A DNA stretch of 64,000 nt, taken from the NCBI GenBank assembly GCA_049841135.1, contig JASGHK010000006.1:558001-622000 (forward strand). Direction: 5' to 3'. Position 1 is the first letter of the stretch, and each line of letters begins with the position of its first letter. Under the pieces are notes generated by a model. It ran no database searches. It saw only the letters and a list, made by a program, of their open reading frames with translations, and was not told where the DNA came from. Shown one piece after another: positions 21,100-29,869 of this stretch. The position numbers and the translations under genes were made by a program. This stretch comes from JACRCT01 sp049841135. GTDB lineage: Bacteria > Myxococcota > Myxococcia > Myxococcales > UBA5297.

Positions 21100-21423
21100 T
21101 CACTGCTCCCGTCGGCCTTTGCCCCCACCTACCTTGGGCCGCGGCCGGGGCGCGGGGATGCCTCTGTGCCTGTAGGGCTTGGCCGTGGTGGGGACTGCCT
21201 CGCCAGGCAAGTACATCTGCGTCGGCTTGAGCGAGGGATGTTCGACGCAGAGCGGGTTGATGACCTCGAAGAGCATGTCGCCCATCAGCTTGCCCACGGT
21301 CCTGCGGTACTTCTTGAACACCTCGTCGTCTTCGCTCTTCTGGACGACGGCGACCGAGCTGTCCAGCGCGGCCCCGATCTCGAACATCAGGTACAGGATC
21401 TTCTTGGCAGCGGGCTTCTTCAT
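21100..21423 (-). CDS. Hypothetical protein
   Basis: This is a 107-aa soluble protein, helical in its first 70 residues (ILYLMFEIGAALDSSVAVVQ), with a Pro/Arg/Gly-rich basic tail. The start overlaps the stop of the upstream small gene (ATGA), so the two form a coupled pair. No homologue is recalled. Codon use matches the neighbours. Confidence 0.6.
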   Translation of the reverse strand: MKKPAAKKILYLMFEIGAALDSSVAVVQKSEDDEVFKKYRRTVGKLMGDMLFEVINPLCVEHPSLKPTQMYLPGEAVPTTAKPYRHRGIPAPRPRPKVGGGKGRREQ

Positions 21424-21716
21424 CTCGGGCTCCGCATTCTCGCTGTCTTGCGATGGGGCCGCGTGACCTTCGGCGTTGCCTTCTTCGACTCCTCTTCGAG
21501 CCGTTTGATTTGCTTGTCGAGCTCACGCCGCTGTCGCCGGTAAAGCGCCAGGTAGTGCCGCCTGCTCTTCTTCTTCATCGAGTCCAACTGCGCCTTGTTC
21601 GACCTGGGATACGACTCGACCGGCGGGTCGGCCTTGTCGGCGTCGAGGACGCGCACCTTGCTCGTGTCGCCGGGCTTGAGCTTTGCCGACGCCCACCGGA
21701 CGTGCGTGCCTTGCAC
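21420..21716 (-). CDS. Hypothetical basic protein
   Basis: This 98-aa protein has a highly charged C-terminal half (YRRQRRELDKQIKRLEEESK), probably a short coiled coil followed by a basic tail. It is coupled to the 107-aa gene by a 4-bp overlap. The charge suggests nucleic-acid contact, but no motif supports this. Function unknown. Confidence 0.55.
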   Translation of the reverse strand: MQGTHVRWASAKLKPGDTSKVRVLDADKADPPVESYPRSNKAQLDSMKKKSRRHYLALYRRQRRELDKQIKRLEEESKKATPKVTRPHRKTARMRSPR

Positions 21717-21869
21717 CCACTCAGGCCCGTTGGAGGAGGCGGAGGGGCAGTGTACGCGGTGACGCGCATGGACGCGTTCTTCGGCCTGGAGGCGGAGCGC
21801 AAACGAGAAGGCTGCCGACGGGAAGGCCCGCCGGCGGCTTCGCAGTTGCTCAGCTCGCTGCCTTCTCTA

Positions 21870-23105
21870 CTAGAACTCGTGCACCACGAGCCCGGAGCGC
21901 AGCTTGGGCTCGAACCACGTGCTCTTGGGCGGCATGATCTGCCCGGCGTCCGCGATGGCGATCAGCTGCTCGATGCCAGTGGGGAACATCGAGAAGGCCA
22001 CCTTCATCTCGCCCGAGCTCACCCGCTTCTCGAGCTCGCCCATGCCGCGCATGCCGCCGACGAAGTCGATCCGCTTGTCCTTGCGCGGGTCCTTGATGCC
22101 CAGGATCGGGTCGAGCAGGTTGCTCTGCAGGATGGCGACGTCGAGCGAGGCCACCGGGTCCTTCTCGTCGAACGTCCCCGGCTTCGCGGTCAGCTGGTGC
22201 CAGTGGCCGTCCAGGTACATGCCGAAGGTGTGCAGCTTGGCCGGCTTCTTCTGGTCGCTGTGCTCCCAGGCGAACTTCTCGCTGACCTTCTTCTTGAACT
22301 CGTCCGGCGTCAGGCCGTTCAGGTCTTTGACCAGGCGGTTGTAGTCCATGATGTACATCTGGTCGGCCGGGAAGATGACCGCGAGGAAGAAGTTGTACTC
22401 CTCGTTGCCCGTGTGCTTTCCGCCCTGGCGCTGCTTGTTCAGCTCGCGCACGCGCGAAGCCGCCGCCGACCGGTGGTGCCCGTCGGCCACGTACAGCGCG
22501 GGGATGGCCTTGAACTCCTTCTCCAGCTCGGCCACGTCCTTGGCGTCATCGACCACCCAGAACGTGTGGCTGATCTGGTCCTCGGTCGTGAAGTCGTAGG
22601 CCGGCTTCTTCGCCGTGTGCCGCGCGACGATGGCGTCGATGCTCTTGCGCGCCGGGTAGGTGAGGAACACCGGCTCGTCGTTGGCGTGCAGCAGATCGAT
22701 GTGCTGGGTCCGGTCGTCCTCCTTGTCGGCCCGCGTCAGCTCGTGCTTCTTGATGAGCCCGCCCTGGTACTCGTCGACGCTGGCGCCGGCCACCAGGCCC
22801 ACCTGGCTGTGGTCGCCCATCTTCTGCTTGTAGAGGTAGAAGCAGGGCTTGCCGTCGGCGACGAGCACCTTGTCGGCCTTGAACTTCTTGAGATTCTCGA
22901 CGCCCTTCTGGTAGACGGCCTCGGCGTGCTCGTCGACGCCGGGCAGGTCGATCTCCGGACGCGAGACGTGGAAGAACGACAGCGGGTTGCCCTGGGCGTA
23001 CGCCCCGGCTTCCTTGCTGTTGACGACGTCGTACGGCGGGCAGGCGACCTTCAGGACCTTGTCGGCGGGCGGGCGCAGGCCGGCGAACGGGCGAACGACG
23101 GACAT
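21870..23105 (-). CDS. DUF1015 family protein
   Basis: The 411-aa cytoplasmic protein has the DUF1015 hallmarks: PFAGLRP at the start, CPPYDVVNSKEA, a LYVADGHHRSAAAS motif in the middle and a PKSTWFEPKLRSGLVV end. The family resembles HTH-linked phosphatases or kinases of unknown reaction; the ADGHHR motif is thought to be part of the active site. The ATG at 23105 has a GGAGGA ribosome site. dapA lies 90 bp upstream on the same strand. Confidence 0.9.
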   Translation of the reverse strand: MSVVRPFAGLRPPADKVLKVACPPYDVVNSKEAGAYAQGNPLSFFHVSRPEIDLPGVDEHAEAVYQKGVENLKKFKADKVLVADGKPCFYLYKQKMGDHSQVGLVAGASVDEYQGGLIKKHELTRADKEDDRTQHIDLLHANDEPVFLTYPARKSIDAIVARHTAKKPAYDFTTEDQISHTFWVVDDAKDVAELEKEFKAIPALYVADGHHRSAAASRVRELNKQRQGGKHTGNEEYNFFLAVIFPADQMYIMDYNRLVKDLNGLTPDEFKKKVSEKFAWEHSDQKKPAKLHTFGMYLDGHWHQLTAKPGTFDEKDPVASLDVAILQSNLLDPILGIKDPRKDKRIDFVGGMRGMGELEKRVSSGEMKVAFSMFPTGIEQLIAIADAGQIMPPKSTWFEPKLRSGLVVHEF

Positions 23106-23195
23106 GGTGATTCCTCCGGGGAAGAGGCAGGCCTTGTGAGGAGGCCTGCGGCGCATGGAGCGAGAGGCAGGCCTGGTCGCCTGCGCTCTGCTTCG

Positions 23196-24080
23196 TTACA
23201 GAAGCTTCAGGTCCTTCATGGCCTCGACGAGCTTGGCCTTGGGGCCCTCGGACATGGGGGTCAGCGGCAGGCGGACCTCCGGGCCGAACTTGCCCAGCAG
23301 GTGCAGCGCTGCCTTGACCGGGATGGGGTTCGCCTCGAGGAACAGCGCGCGGTGCAGCGCGTTGAGCTGGACCTGGAGCGCGCTCGCCTTCTTGAAGTCG
23401 CCTTTGAGCGCGGCGTGCACCAGGTCGCTGACCATCCGGGGCGCCACGTTGGCCGAGACGCTGATGACGCCCTTGCCGCCCAGCGAGATGAACGGCGCGA
23501 TGGTGAAGTCGTCGCCGGAGAGCAGCACCAGCCGCTCGGCGCCGCACTTCTCCAGGATGTCCACCATCCGGGTCATCGACGCGGTGGCTTCCTTGATCCC
23601 CACGACCTCGGCGATGTCGCACAGCCTCTTGCAGGTCTCGGGCAGCAGGTCGACGCCGGTGCGGCCGGGGACGTTGTAGGCGACGAGCGGGAAGCCCGGG
23701 TGCGCCTTGGCCACCGCGCGGTAGTGCGCGACGAGCCCGTCCTGCGTCGGCTTGTTGTAGTAGGGCGTGACGATGAGCGCGGCGTCGGCGCCCGCCTCGC
23801 GTGCCCGCTGGACCGCCTCGATCGATCCGCTGGTGCTGTTGCTGCCGGCTCCGGCGATGACCGGGACGCGGCCCTTGGCGGCCTCGACCGCGGTCTTCAC
23901 CGCCAGGGTCTGCTCCGCCGCGGACATCGTCGAGGCCTCGCCGGTCGTGCCGATGGGCACCAGGCCGTCGGTCCCCTGCTCGACGAGGTGCAGTGCGAGG
24001 GCGCGGTACGCCTCGGCGTCGAAGGCGCCGTCCTTGAACGGGGAGGCGAGGGCGACGAAGGAACCGATGAGCGGCTTCAT
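23196..24080 (-). CDS. dapA: 4-hydroxy-tetrahydrodipicolinate synthase
   Basis: This enzyme joins pyruvate and aspartate semialdehyde in lysine and peptidoglycan (diaminopimelate) synthesis. The 294-aa TIM barrel shows GTTGEASTM, LIVTPYYNKPTQ with the catalytic Tyr, and VGIKEATAS with the Schiff-base Lys. Length is normal. The ATG at 24080 is preferred; longer open-frame starts lack a conserved N-terminus. It is divergent from the YkgJ-type gene, with 77 bp between. Confidence 0.95.
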   Translation of the reverse strand: MKPLIGSFVALASPFKDGAFDAEAYRALALHLVEQGTDGLVPIGTTGEASTMSAAEQTLAVKTAVEAAKGRVPVIAGAGSNSTSGSIEAVQRAREAGADAALIVTPYYNKPTQDGLVAHYRAVAKAHPGFPLVAYNVPGRTGVDLLPETCKRLCDIAEVVGIKEATASMTRMVDILEKCGAERLVLLSGDDFTIAPFISLGGKGVISVSANVAPRMVSDLVHAALKGDFKKASALQVQLNALHRALFLEANPIPVKAALHLLGKFGPEVRLPLTPMSEGPKAKLVEAMKDLKLL

Positions 24081-24157
24081 GAGATCTCCGTGGGGCGGTT
24101 TCGAGGCGGCGGAGTCTAGCAAATCGGTCGTCGCCCGGTAGAATCCGTGGCGCTCCC

Positions 24158-24592
24158 ATGCCACCGCGACTGACCCCCGAGACCGAGAAGGCCCTGCGCG
24201 ACCTCTATGCGCGCACCGACGCCCTGTTCGAAGCCTGGACCTGTCCGGGCAACGCCCGCTGCTGCCAGTTCGGCCTGACGGGGCGCCAACCCGAACTGTG
24301 GTGGGTCGAGTGGGCCCTCCTCGAGCGCTCGCTCCGCCAGCGCCCGGCCCCCAAGAAGGCGGGCGCTCCCGGAGACTGCCCGGCCTTCGACCCGACCACC
24401 CGGAGATGCCGCGCCTACGACGACCGGCCCTTCGGCTGCCGCACCCACTTCTGCGACGACGCCCAGCCCTGCGGAAAGAATCCGCGAGGCGACATCCGGG
24501 CGCTGGCGCGCGATCTCGCCACGCTCGCCGAACGGACCGGCGGTAGCCTGCGCCTACTCCCCGTTCGGGCGTGGGCCCACGGAAGCGGTTGA
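24158..24592 (+). CDS. YkgJ-type cysteine-cluster protein
   Basis: The 144-aa protein has the CxxCxxCC-like metal-binding pattern of the YkgJ family: CPGNARCCQFG, CPAFD, CRAYDDRPFGCR and HFCDD. Such proteins bind iron or zinc, possibly as an Fe-S cluster; the role is unknown. The Arg-rich region between clusters and a W-rich helix (LWWVEWALLERSL) are normal for the family. It lies just upstream of the cytochrome operon on the same strand but is 82 bp away. Confidence 0.8.
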   Translation: MPPRLTPETEKALRDLYARTDALFEAWTCPGNARCCQFGLTGRQPELWWVEWALLERSLRQRPAPKKAGAPGDCPAFDPTTRRCRAYDDRPFGCRTHFCDDAQPCGKNPRGDIRALARDLATLAERTGGSLRLLPVRAWAHGSG

Positions 24593-24614
24593 TTCAGATG
24601 CACAGATGGTGCAC

Positions 24615-24643
24615 TTGGTTTCTTCCAGAATGTCCCGTTAAGT
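24615..24643 (+). promoter_or_regulatory. Possible sigma-70-type promoter for the cytochrome operon
   Basis: TTGGTT (24615-24620) and TTAAGT (24638-24643) are separated by 17 bp, and the barrel gene starts 31 bp later. It is the most AT-rich stretch in the gap, but the match is only moderate. Confidence 0.35.
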
Positions 24644-24674
24644 ACCCTACAAACCGCATCACCCTAGGGTCGCC

Positions 24675-26171
24675 ATGCTCCACCGACACCTGCTCCCCCT
24701 GCTGTTGGCGCTGACGCCCGCCGCGGCCGCCGCCGGCGAAGCCGACACGCCGCCCGCGGCAACACCCGAGCCCGCTGCGGCTCCAGCGCAGGCCACCGCA
24801 GCGCCTGGCGCCGACGCCACGGTCGAGAAGAGCGCCAGCCCGCAGTGGTCGGTCATGGCCACGGCCCGCGAGGAGTGGCGCGGCCGCTTCGCCAGCACCG
24901 CCACCGGGCTCAACGAGTCCGACCAGACCGCGCGGCTGTTCCTGGACGCCGACGGCCGCAGCCCGTCCGAGGCGGTGGCGCTGCGCGCCTCGCTCGGCCT
25001 GTGGTGGCGCTTCTCCGAGGACTACAAGGGCGAGGATGGCCGCCCCATCAGCTTGTCGAGCCCGCGCGACCCGTTCTTCCTCGACGTCTACTCGCTCAGC
25101 GCCGAGTGGCGTCCGGGCGGCGTGGTCGAGTCCATCGCCGGCGGGCGCCTCGAGGCCGAGCACGGCATGCCGGGCGCCTTCGACGGCCTGGCCCTGACGC
25201 TCAAGCCGACGCCTCCCTCCCAGGTCTTCGTCTTCGGCGGGCGCAGCGTCCACTTCTTCGAGGTCGACCCGTCGCTCTTCGAGAACTGGATGGCCAGCGT
25301 CGGCGCCGGCATGCGCGGCGACTGGTGGAAGCTGGAGGCCGATTACCGCTTCCTGACCGAGGCCGTGCCCACCACGCCTTCCGACATCCAGAGTGGCAGG
25401 GAGGGCGAGGGCGGCACGGTCAACAAGGTCAACGTCATCGACCACAGCTACGGCCTGTCCGGCTGGTTCCGCTACGGCGAGTACCTCAACACCCGCGTCC
25501 AGCTGCGCGGCATCAACGACCGGTTCGAGCTCATCGGGCTGACGGTCCACGGCGAATACGCGCCGCTCGAAGTGGGCATCGACGCCAAGCTCGACATCCA
25601 GCCCTCGACGCTGGCCGAGCTCAACCTGTTCGACGACCCCTACTTCCTCACCTTGGGCGAGAGCAAGCCCCACCTGAAGGCCCGGGTCGACCTCTACAAG
25701 AACTTCTCCACCCAGGCCGGCAACTATGGCGTGCACCTGGGCGGCGACGTCCGCCAGCTGCTGGACGCCGAGGAGTCGGCCTTCAACCGCAACCTGCTGC
25801 GCGGCTACGCCATCCTCTCGGCCCAGAAGGTCGCCGGGACCGGCCTCTACCTGTCCGCCATCGGCGAGTTCGACTCGTTCAGCTACCCGAACCAGGCCAC
25901 CGGCGGCGCCGGCAGCAGCGAGGAGATGTTCTCCGTCGGCGGCGCCATCGGCTGGGACCAGAAGCCGGTCAAGGTGGAGCTGGGCACCAACTACTACGCC
26001 TTCCGTTACGTCTACTTCCAGTCGCCCGAGGAGCGGGCCAACGTGCGCGAGTTCTACCTGGACGCGAAGGTCAACGTCCTCAAGTGGCTCTCGCTGCGCG
26101 GCCGCTACTCCTACGAAGTCTTCGACCGCACCATCCACACCGCCACGATCTCAATCGCGGAGGCCCTCTAA
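24675..26171 (+). CDS. Outer-membrane beta-barrel (putative cytochrome-conduit porin)
   Basis: The 498-aa protein has a signal peptide (LLPLLLALTPAAAAA), an Ala/Pro/Thr-rich linker to about residue 60, then many amphipathic strands with aromatic girdles (KLEADYRFLTEAVP, VELGTNYYAFRYVYF, WLSLRGRYSYEVFDR). It has no cysteine pair for heme. It ends with a strand rather than the usual Phe. Its stop overlaps the start of the 11-heme cytochrome (TAATG), a tight coupling like that of porin-cytochrome operons in metal-reducing bacteria. The barrel could hold the periplasmic cytochrome and let electrons cross. It is not recognisably MtrB by sequence; the role is inferred from context. Confidence 0.75.
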   Translation: MLHRHLLPLLLALTPAAAAAGEADTPPAATPEPAAAPAQATAAPGADATVEKSASPQWSVMATAREEWRGRFASTATGLNESDQTARLFLDADGRSPSEAVALRASLGLWWRFSEDYKGEDGRPISLSSPRDPFFLDVYSLSAEWRPGGVVESIAGGRLEAEHGMPGAFDGLALTLKPTPPSQVFVFGGRSVHFFEVDPSLFENWMASVGAGMRGDWWKLEADYRFLTEAVPTTPSDIQSGREGEGGTVNKVNVIDHSYGLSGWFRYGEYLNTRVQLRGINDRFELIGLTVHGEYAPLEVGIDAKLDIQPSTLAELNLFDDPYFLTLGESKPHLKARVDLYKNFSTQAGNYGVHLGGDVRQLLDAEESAFNRNLLRGYAILSAQKVAGTGLYLSAIGEFDSFSYPNQATGGAGSSEEMFSVGGAIGWDQKPVKVELGTNYYAFRYVYFQSPEERANVREFYLDAKVNVLKWLSLRGRYSYEVFDRTIHTATISIAEAL

Positions 26172-27040
26172 TGAACGCCCCCGTGCGCAACGTCCTCCGC
26201 CTGCTCCTGCTCGCCGCCGTGCCGGTCGCCCTGGCGGCCGCCGACGCTCCGGCCCAGGCGCCCGCTCCCGCTCCCGCCGCTCCGGCCAAGGCCAAGCCCT
26301 TCCCGCACAAGCTGCACGTCGAAGAGCAGGAGATGGCCTGCAAGAGCTGCCACGACACCACCAAGCCCGAGGGCCTGCCCACCCTCAAGACCAAGGGCTG
26401 CAACAAGTGCCACGACGATGGCCCGCCGCCCTACGAGGGCCCCACCGCGCGCAAGCTGGGCGTGAAGTTCCCCCACGCCGCCCACGCCGCGAAGATGGAG
26501 TGCGACGGGTGCCACAAGGACGTCGTCTCCGACGCCCACGCCGACACCGCGCCGCTGGTCCAGCCCAAGGCCTGCTTCAGCTGCCACGAGGAGAAGAAGG
26601 TCGCGCTGGCCACCACCGCCTGCGCGCGCTGCCACGGCGAGGACAAGAAGCGCGAGAGGCCCGCCGACCACGACGGCGCGTGGGCCAGCCGCCACGGCGA
26701 CGTCTCCCGCACCCGCGTGTGGGCTGACCACGGCAAGTCCTGCAACGAGTGCCACAAGCCGACCACCTGCACCGCCTGCCACATGACGCAGGAGCCCAGG
26801 AGCCACAACGGGCTCTGGCGGGTGCGTACCCACGGCCTCTCCGCCGCCTGGGACCGCGACCGCTGCAAGACCTGCCACGAGGCCGGCACCTGCATCCGCT
26901 GCCACCAGGAGACCAAGCCTGTGAACCACACCACCGGCTGGGAGGCCCGCCACGGGCTGGTCGCCGGAGCGCGCAGCAACGAGAACTGCAACGTCTGCCA
27001 CCAGTCGGGCTGGTGCGCGAAGTGCCATGCCGGGAGGTAG
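26171..27040 (+). CDS. Periplasmic 11-heme c-type cytochrome
   Basis: The 289-aa exported protein has a signal peptide, an Ala/Pro linker and eleven CXXCH heme sites: CKSCH, CNKCH, CDGCH, CFSCH, CARCH, CNECH, CTACH, CKTCH, CIRCH, CNVCH and CAKCH. Many extra His residues (for example FPHKLHVEE, FPHAAHAAK) can serve as distal ligands. Spacing of about one heme per 25 residues suggests an extended wire like MtrA (ten hemes) or Geobacter OmaB (eight hemes). The start overlaps the barrel stop and the 26-heme gene starts 7 bp after the end. It probably sits inside the barrel on the periplasmic side. Confidence 0.92.
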   Translation: MNAPVRNVLRLLLLAAVPVALAAADAPAQAPAPAPAAPAKAKPFPHKLHVEEQEMACKSCHDTTKPEGLPTLKTKGCNKCHDDGPPPYEGPTARKLGVKFPHAAHAAKMECDGCHKDVVSDAHADTAPLVQPKACFSCHEEKKVALATTACARCHGEDKKRERPADHDGAWASRHGDVSRTRVWADHGKSCNECHKPTTCTACHMTQEPRSHNGLWRVRTHGLSAAWDRDRCKTCHEAGTCIRCHQETKPVNHTTGWEARHGLVAGARSNENCNVCHQSGWCAKCHAGR

Positions 27041-27047
27041 CTGCACC

Positions 27048-29738
27048 ATGAGAAGGACCATCATCGCTGTCGCCGCTCTTGCCGCCTCGGCCGGCGCCCT
27101 GCCCGGATGCAGCCAGACCCCGCTGGGGACTGGCGAGAAGCCGGGCGCCGCCGCCGACTGCACCGCCTGCCACGGCTCGAAGTCCAACGGGCCCGGCGAG
27201 GCGCAGAACGCGCCGCCCAAGGGCCTCAACGGCGAGCTGGAGCGCACCGCCCCCGCGGTGGGCGCCCACCAGGTGCACCTCGCCGACTCGGCCATGCGCA
27301 AGGCCATCGCCTGCGCCGACTGCCACCCGGTGCCCGCCGCGCTCGAGTCGGCCGGACACCACGATGGCAGGATCGACTTCTCCTGGGGCGCGCTGGCGAC
27401 CACGGGCGACCTCAAGCCCGCCTACGACGCCTCGACCGGCAAGTGCTCGTCGGTCTGGTGCCACGGCGGCGCGCTCAAGGGCGGCAAGAACACGACGCCG
27501 AGCTGGACCGGCGGGCTCAGCCAGGTCATCTGCGGCACCTGCCACGGGCTGCCCCCGCCCGCGCCGCACACGACCAGCACCAATTGCCACGCATGCCACC
27601 CGAACACCGTCGGCGCCGACGGCAAGATCCTCGCGACCGGCATGCACATCAACGGCCGCATCGACAGCAACAAGCAGCACGAGTCGGGCTTCTCCGATCC
27701 CAAGGTCCATGGGCCCGAGGCCTCGCGCGCCCTGGCCACCTGCCAGGCCTGCCACGGCGAGGATCTGGAGGGCGGCAAGAGCGGCGTCTCCTGCGGCGAC
27801 TGCCACGCCGCGGGCTGGAAGACCAACTGCACGATGTGCCACGGCACCGCGGGCGTTCCCAACGGCGCGCCGCCGGCCGACACGCACGGCGGCACGGCGA
27901 CGACCGCGACCACCGTCGGCGCTCACGCCTCGCACCTGAACAAGTCCACCTTCGGCAAGCCGGTAGCCTGCACCGAGTGCCACCTGTTGCCGGCCTCCGT
28001 CACCTCCGCCGGCCACCTGGACGGCGACACCGCCACCCTCACCTGGGGCCCGCTGGCGCGGTCCGGCGGCCTGACGCCCGCCTGGAACCGCACGACGGGC
28101 ACCTGCTCCAGCACCTGGTGCCACGGCGGCTCGCTGCACGGCGGGACCATCCCCGAGCCGGTCTGGACCCAGGTCGACGGCACCCAGGCCAAGTGCGGGA
28201 CCTGCCACGGCCTGCCCCCGCCGGCGCCGCACACCACCAGCACCAACTGCCACGACTGCCACCCGGACACCGTCAAGGCCGACGGCACGCTCGACCTGGC
28301 AAAGAGCAAGCACCTCGACGGGATCGTCGAGGGCAACCAGGCGCACCCGAACGGCTGGAGCGGAGGCTCGATGCACGGCCCGGCCGCCAAGGCCAACCTC
28401 GTCTCCTGCAAGACCTGCCACGGCGACGACCTGACCGGCGGCACCTCGGGCGTCTCCTGCAACAAGTGCCACAACGGCTGGCAGTCCAACTGCGTCTTCT
28501 GCCACGGCGGCCTGGACAACCAGACCGGCGCGCCGCCCGTGGACAGCACCGGCCGCTCCGAGACCACCCGCCTCGGCGTGGGCGCCCACAGCGCGCACGT
28601 CGCCGACTCGGACCTGCGCAAGGCCATGGCCTGCACCGAGTGCCACACCGTGCCCGCCGACGCCTTCAGCGCGGGACACCTGAACGGCACCGCGGCGGTG
28701 ACGTTCGGTTCCCTGGCGAAGACCGGAAACCTGAGCCCCACCTGGGACTCCGCCAACGCCAAGTGCTCGAGCACCTGGTGCCACGGCGCTGGCCTCAAGG
28801 GCGGCACGATCACCGCCCCGCAGTGGACGAAGGTCGACGACACCCAGGCCGAATGCGGCACCTGCCACGGCAACCCGCCTGTCGCTCCGCACCCGGCCAA
28901 TTCCAACTGCAACCAGTGCCACCCGCAGACGGTCCGCGCCGACGGCAAGATCGACGTCGCCGGCGGCAAGCACGTCGACGGCGAGCTGCAGCTCACCAAC
29001 GCCCACCCGGCCGGCTACGCCAGCGGCTCGGCCCACGGCCCGGACGCCAAGGCGACCATCGCCAACTGCCAGGGCTGCCATGGTCAGGACCTGAATGGCG
29101 GCTCCTTCGCGCCCAGCTGCAACCAGTGCCACAACGGGTTCAAGACCAACTGCACGTTCTGCCACGGCGGCACCGACAACCAGACCGGCGCACCGCCCAC
29201 GAGCGTCTCGGGGCTCACTGCGACCACCGCCCTGGCCGTCGGCGCCCACAGCGCCCACCTCGCCGCATCGAGCAACCTCTCCAAGCCGGTCGCCTGCAGC
29301 GAGTGCCACGCGGTCCCCGCCGACGCGCTCACCTCGGGACACATGAACGGCGCGGCGGCGCTGACCTTCGGGACCCTCGCCAAGACCAAGGGCGCGGTCC
29401 CGGCCTTCGACGCCGCCAGCGGCAAGTGCTCCAGCGTCTACTGCCACGGCACGAAGATGGTCTCGGGCCTGGGCACCAACACCACACCGACCTGGAACGT
29501 CGTCGACAACAGCCAGGACGCCTGCGGCACCTGCCACGGAGTGCCGCCCGCCGGGGACTTCACCAACTACCCGAAGAAGGGCGGCACCTTCCGCCACTCC
29601 GATGGCGATCACCCGACGCTGCGCTGCTCCGCCTGCCACCCAGACATGAACAGCAGCGGCGGCATCAGCAACCCCGCGTTGCACATCGACGGCAAGACGG
29701 ACCTGCTGCCGATCGCGTCGGGCTGCGCCTGCCACTGA
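27048..29738 (+). CDS. Large multiheme c-type cytochrome lipoprotein (22 CXXCH + 4 CX4CH)
   Basis: The 896-aa lipoprotein (AGALPGC signal) carries 22 CXXCH sites and four CX4CH sites (CSSVWCH, CSSTWCH twice, CSSVYCH), so up to 26 hemes. Three units of about 220 aa repeat the order CxxCH..VP, CSSxWCH, CGTCHGxPP, CxxCHP, CxxCHG, CxxCH, CxxCHG; a fourth unit is shortened. The CX4CH..CXXCH arrangement is that of the Geobacter GSu_C4xC__C2xCH family. The last residues CACH lack one spacing residue and are probably not a heme site. The start ATG follows GGGAGG. It probably sits on the cell surface as the outer member of a porin-cytochrome conduit. Confidence 0.92.
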   Translation: MRRTIIAVAALAASAGALPGCSQTPLGTGEKPGAAADCTACHGSKSNGPGEAQNAPPKGLNGELERTAPAVGAHQVHLADSAMRKAIACADCHPVPAALESAGHHDGRIDFSWGALATTGDLKPAYDASTGKCSSVWCHGGALKGGKNTTPSWTGGLSQVICGTCHGLPPPAPHTTSTNCHACHPNTVGADGKILATGMHINGRIDSNKQHESGFSDPKVHGPEASRALATCQACHGEDLEGGKSGVSCGDCHAAGWKTNCTMCHGTAGVPNGAPPADTHGGTATTATTVGAHASHLNKSTFGKPVACTECHLLPASVTSAGHLDGDTATLTWGPLARSGGLTPAWNRTTGTCSSTWCHGGSLHGGTIPEPVWTQVDGTQAKCGTCHGLPPPAPHTTSTNCHDCHPDTVKADGTLDLAKSKHLDGIVEGNQAHPNGWSGGSMHGPAAKANLVSCKTCHGDDLTGGTSGVSCNKCHNGWQSNCVFCHGGLDNQTGAPPVDSTGRSETTRLGVGAHSAHVADSDLRKAMACTECHTVPADAFSAGHLNGTAAVTFGSLAKTGNLSPTWDSANAKCSSTWCHGAGLKGGTITAPQWTKVDDTQAECGTCHGNPPVAPHPANSNCNQCHPQTVRADGKIDVAGGKHVDGELQLTNAHPAGYASGSAHGPDAKATIANCQGCHGQDLNGGSFAPSCNQCHNGFKTNCTFCHGGTDNQTGAPPTSVSGLTATTALAVGAHSAHLAASSNLSKPVACSECHAVPADALTSGHMNGAAALTFGTLAKTKGAVPAFDAASGKCSSVYCHGTKMVSGLGTNTTPTWNVVDNSQDACGTCHGVPPAGDFTNYPKKGGTFRHSDGDHPTLRCSACHPDMNSSGGISNPALHIDGKTDLLPIASGCACH

Positions 29739-29768
29739 TGGCCTAGGTCAGCCCGCGTCACTCTTCCG

Positions 29769-29800
29769 CGGCCGCCAATCCTCCTTCGGGTTGGCGGCCG
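29769..29800. terminator. Terminator after the cytochrome operon
   Basis: A perfect 10-bp stem CGGCCGCCAA / TTGGCGGCCG with a 12-nt loop lies 30 bp past the 26-heme stop, between it and the convergent argE-like gene. Confidence 0.7.
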
Positions 29801-29869
29801 TGGCCTATGCGCCGCTTCTGCTTCAGCGGTCACCGCATCGGGATGTCCGGACCTGGGGTCGGGTCCGGG

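Noticed and set aside
21453..24119. An 888-aa plus-strand open frame over dapA and DUF1015
   Set aside because: Antisense shadow with low-complexity composition.
26577..29735. A 1052-aa open frame antisense to the cytochromes
   Set aside because: Val/Ala/Gly/Arg-rich sequence produced by reading the opposite strand of heme repeats; the plus-strand genes are unambiguous.
26171..29738. Repeats in the cytochrome genes as a CRISPR-like or tandem DNA array
   Set aside because: Repeats are protein-level heme units with changing DNA sequence and no spacers.
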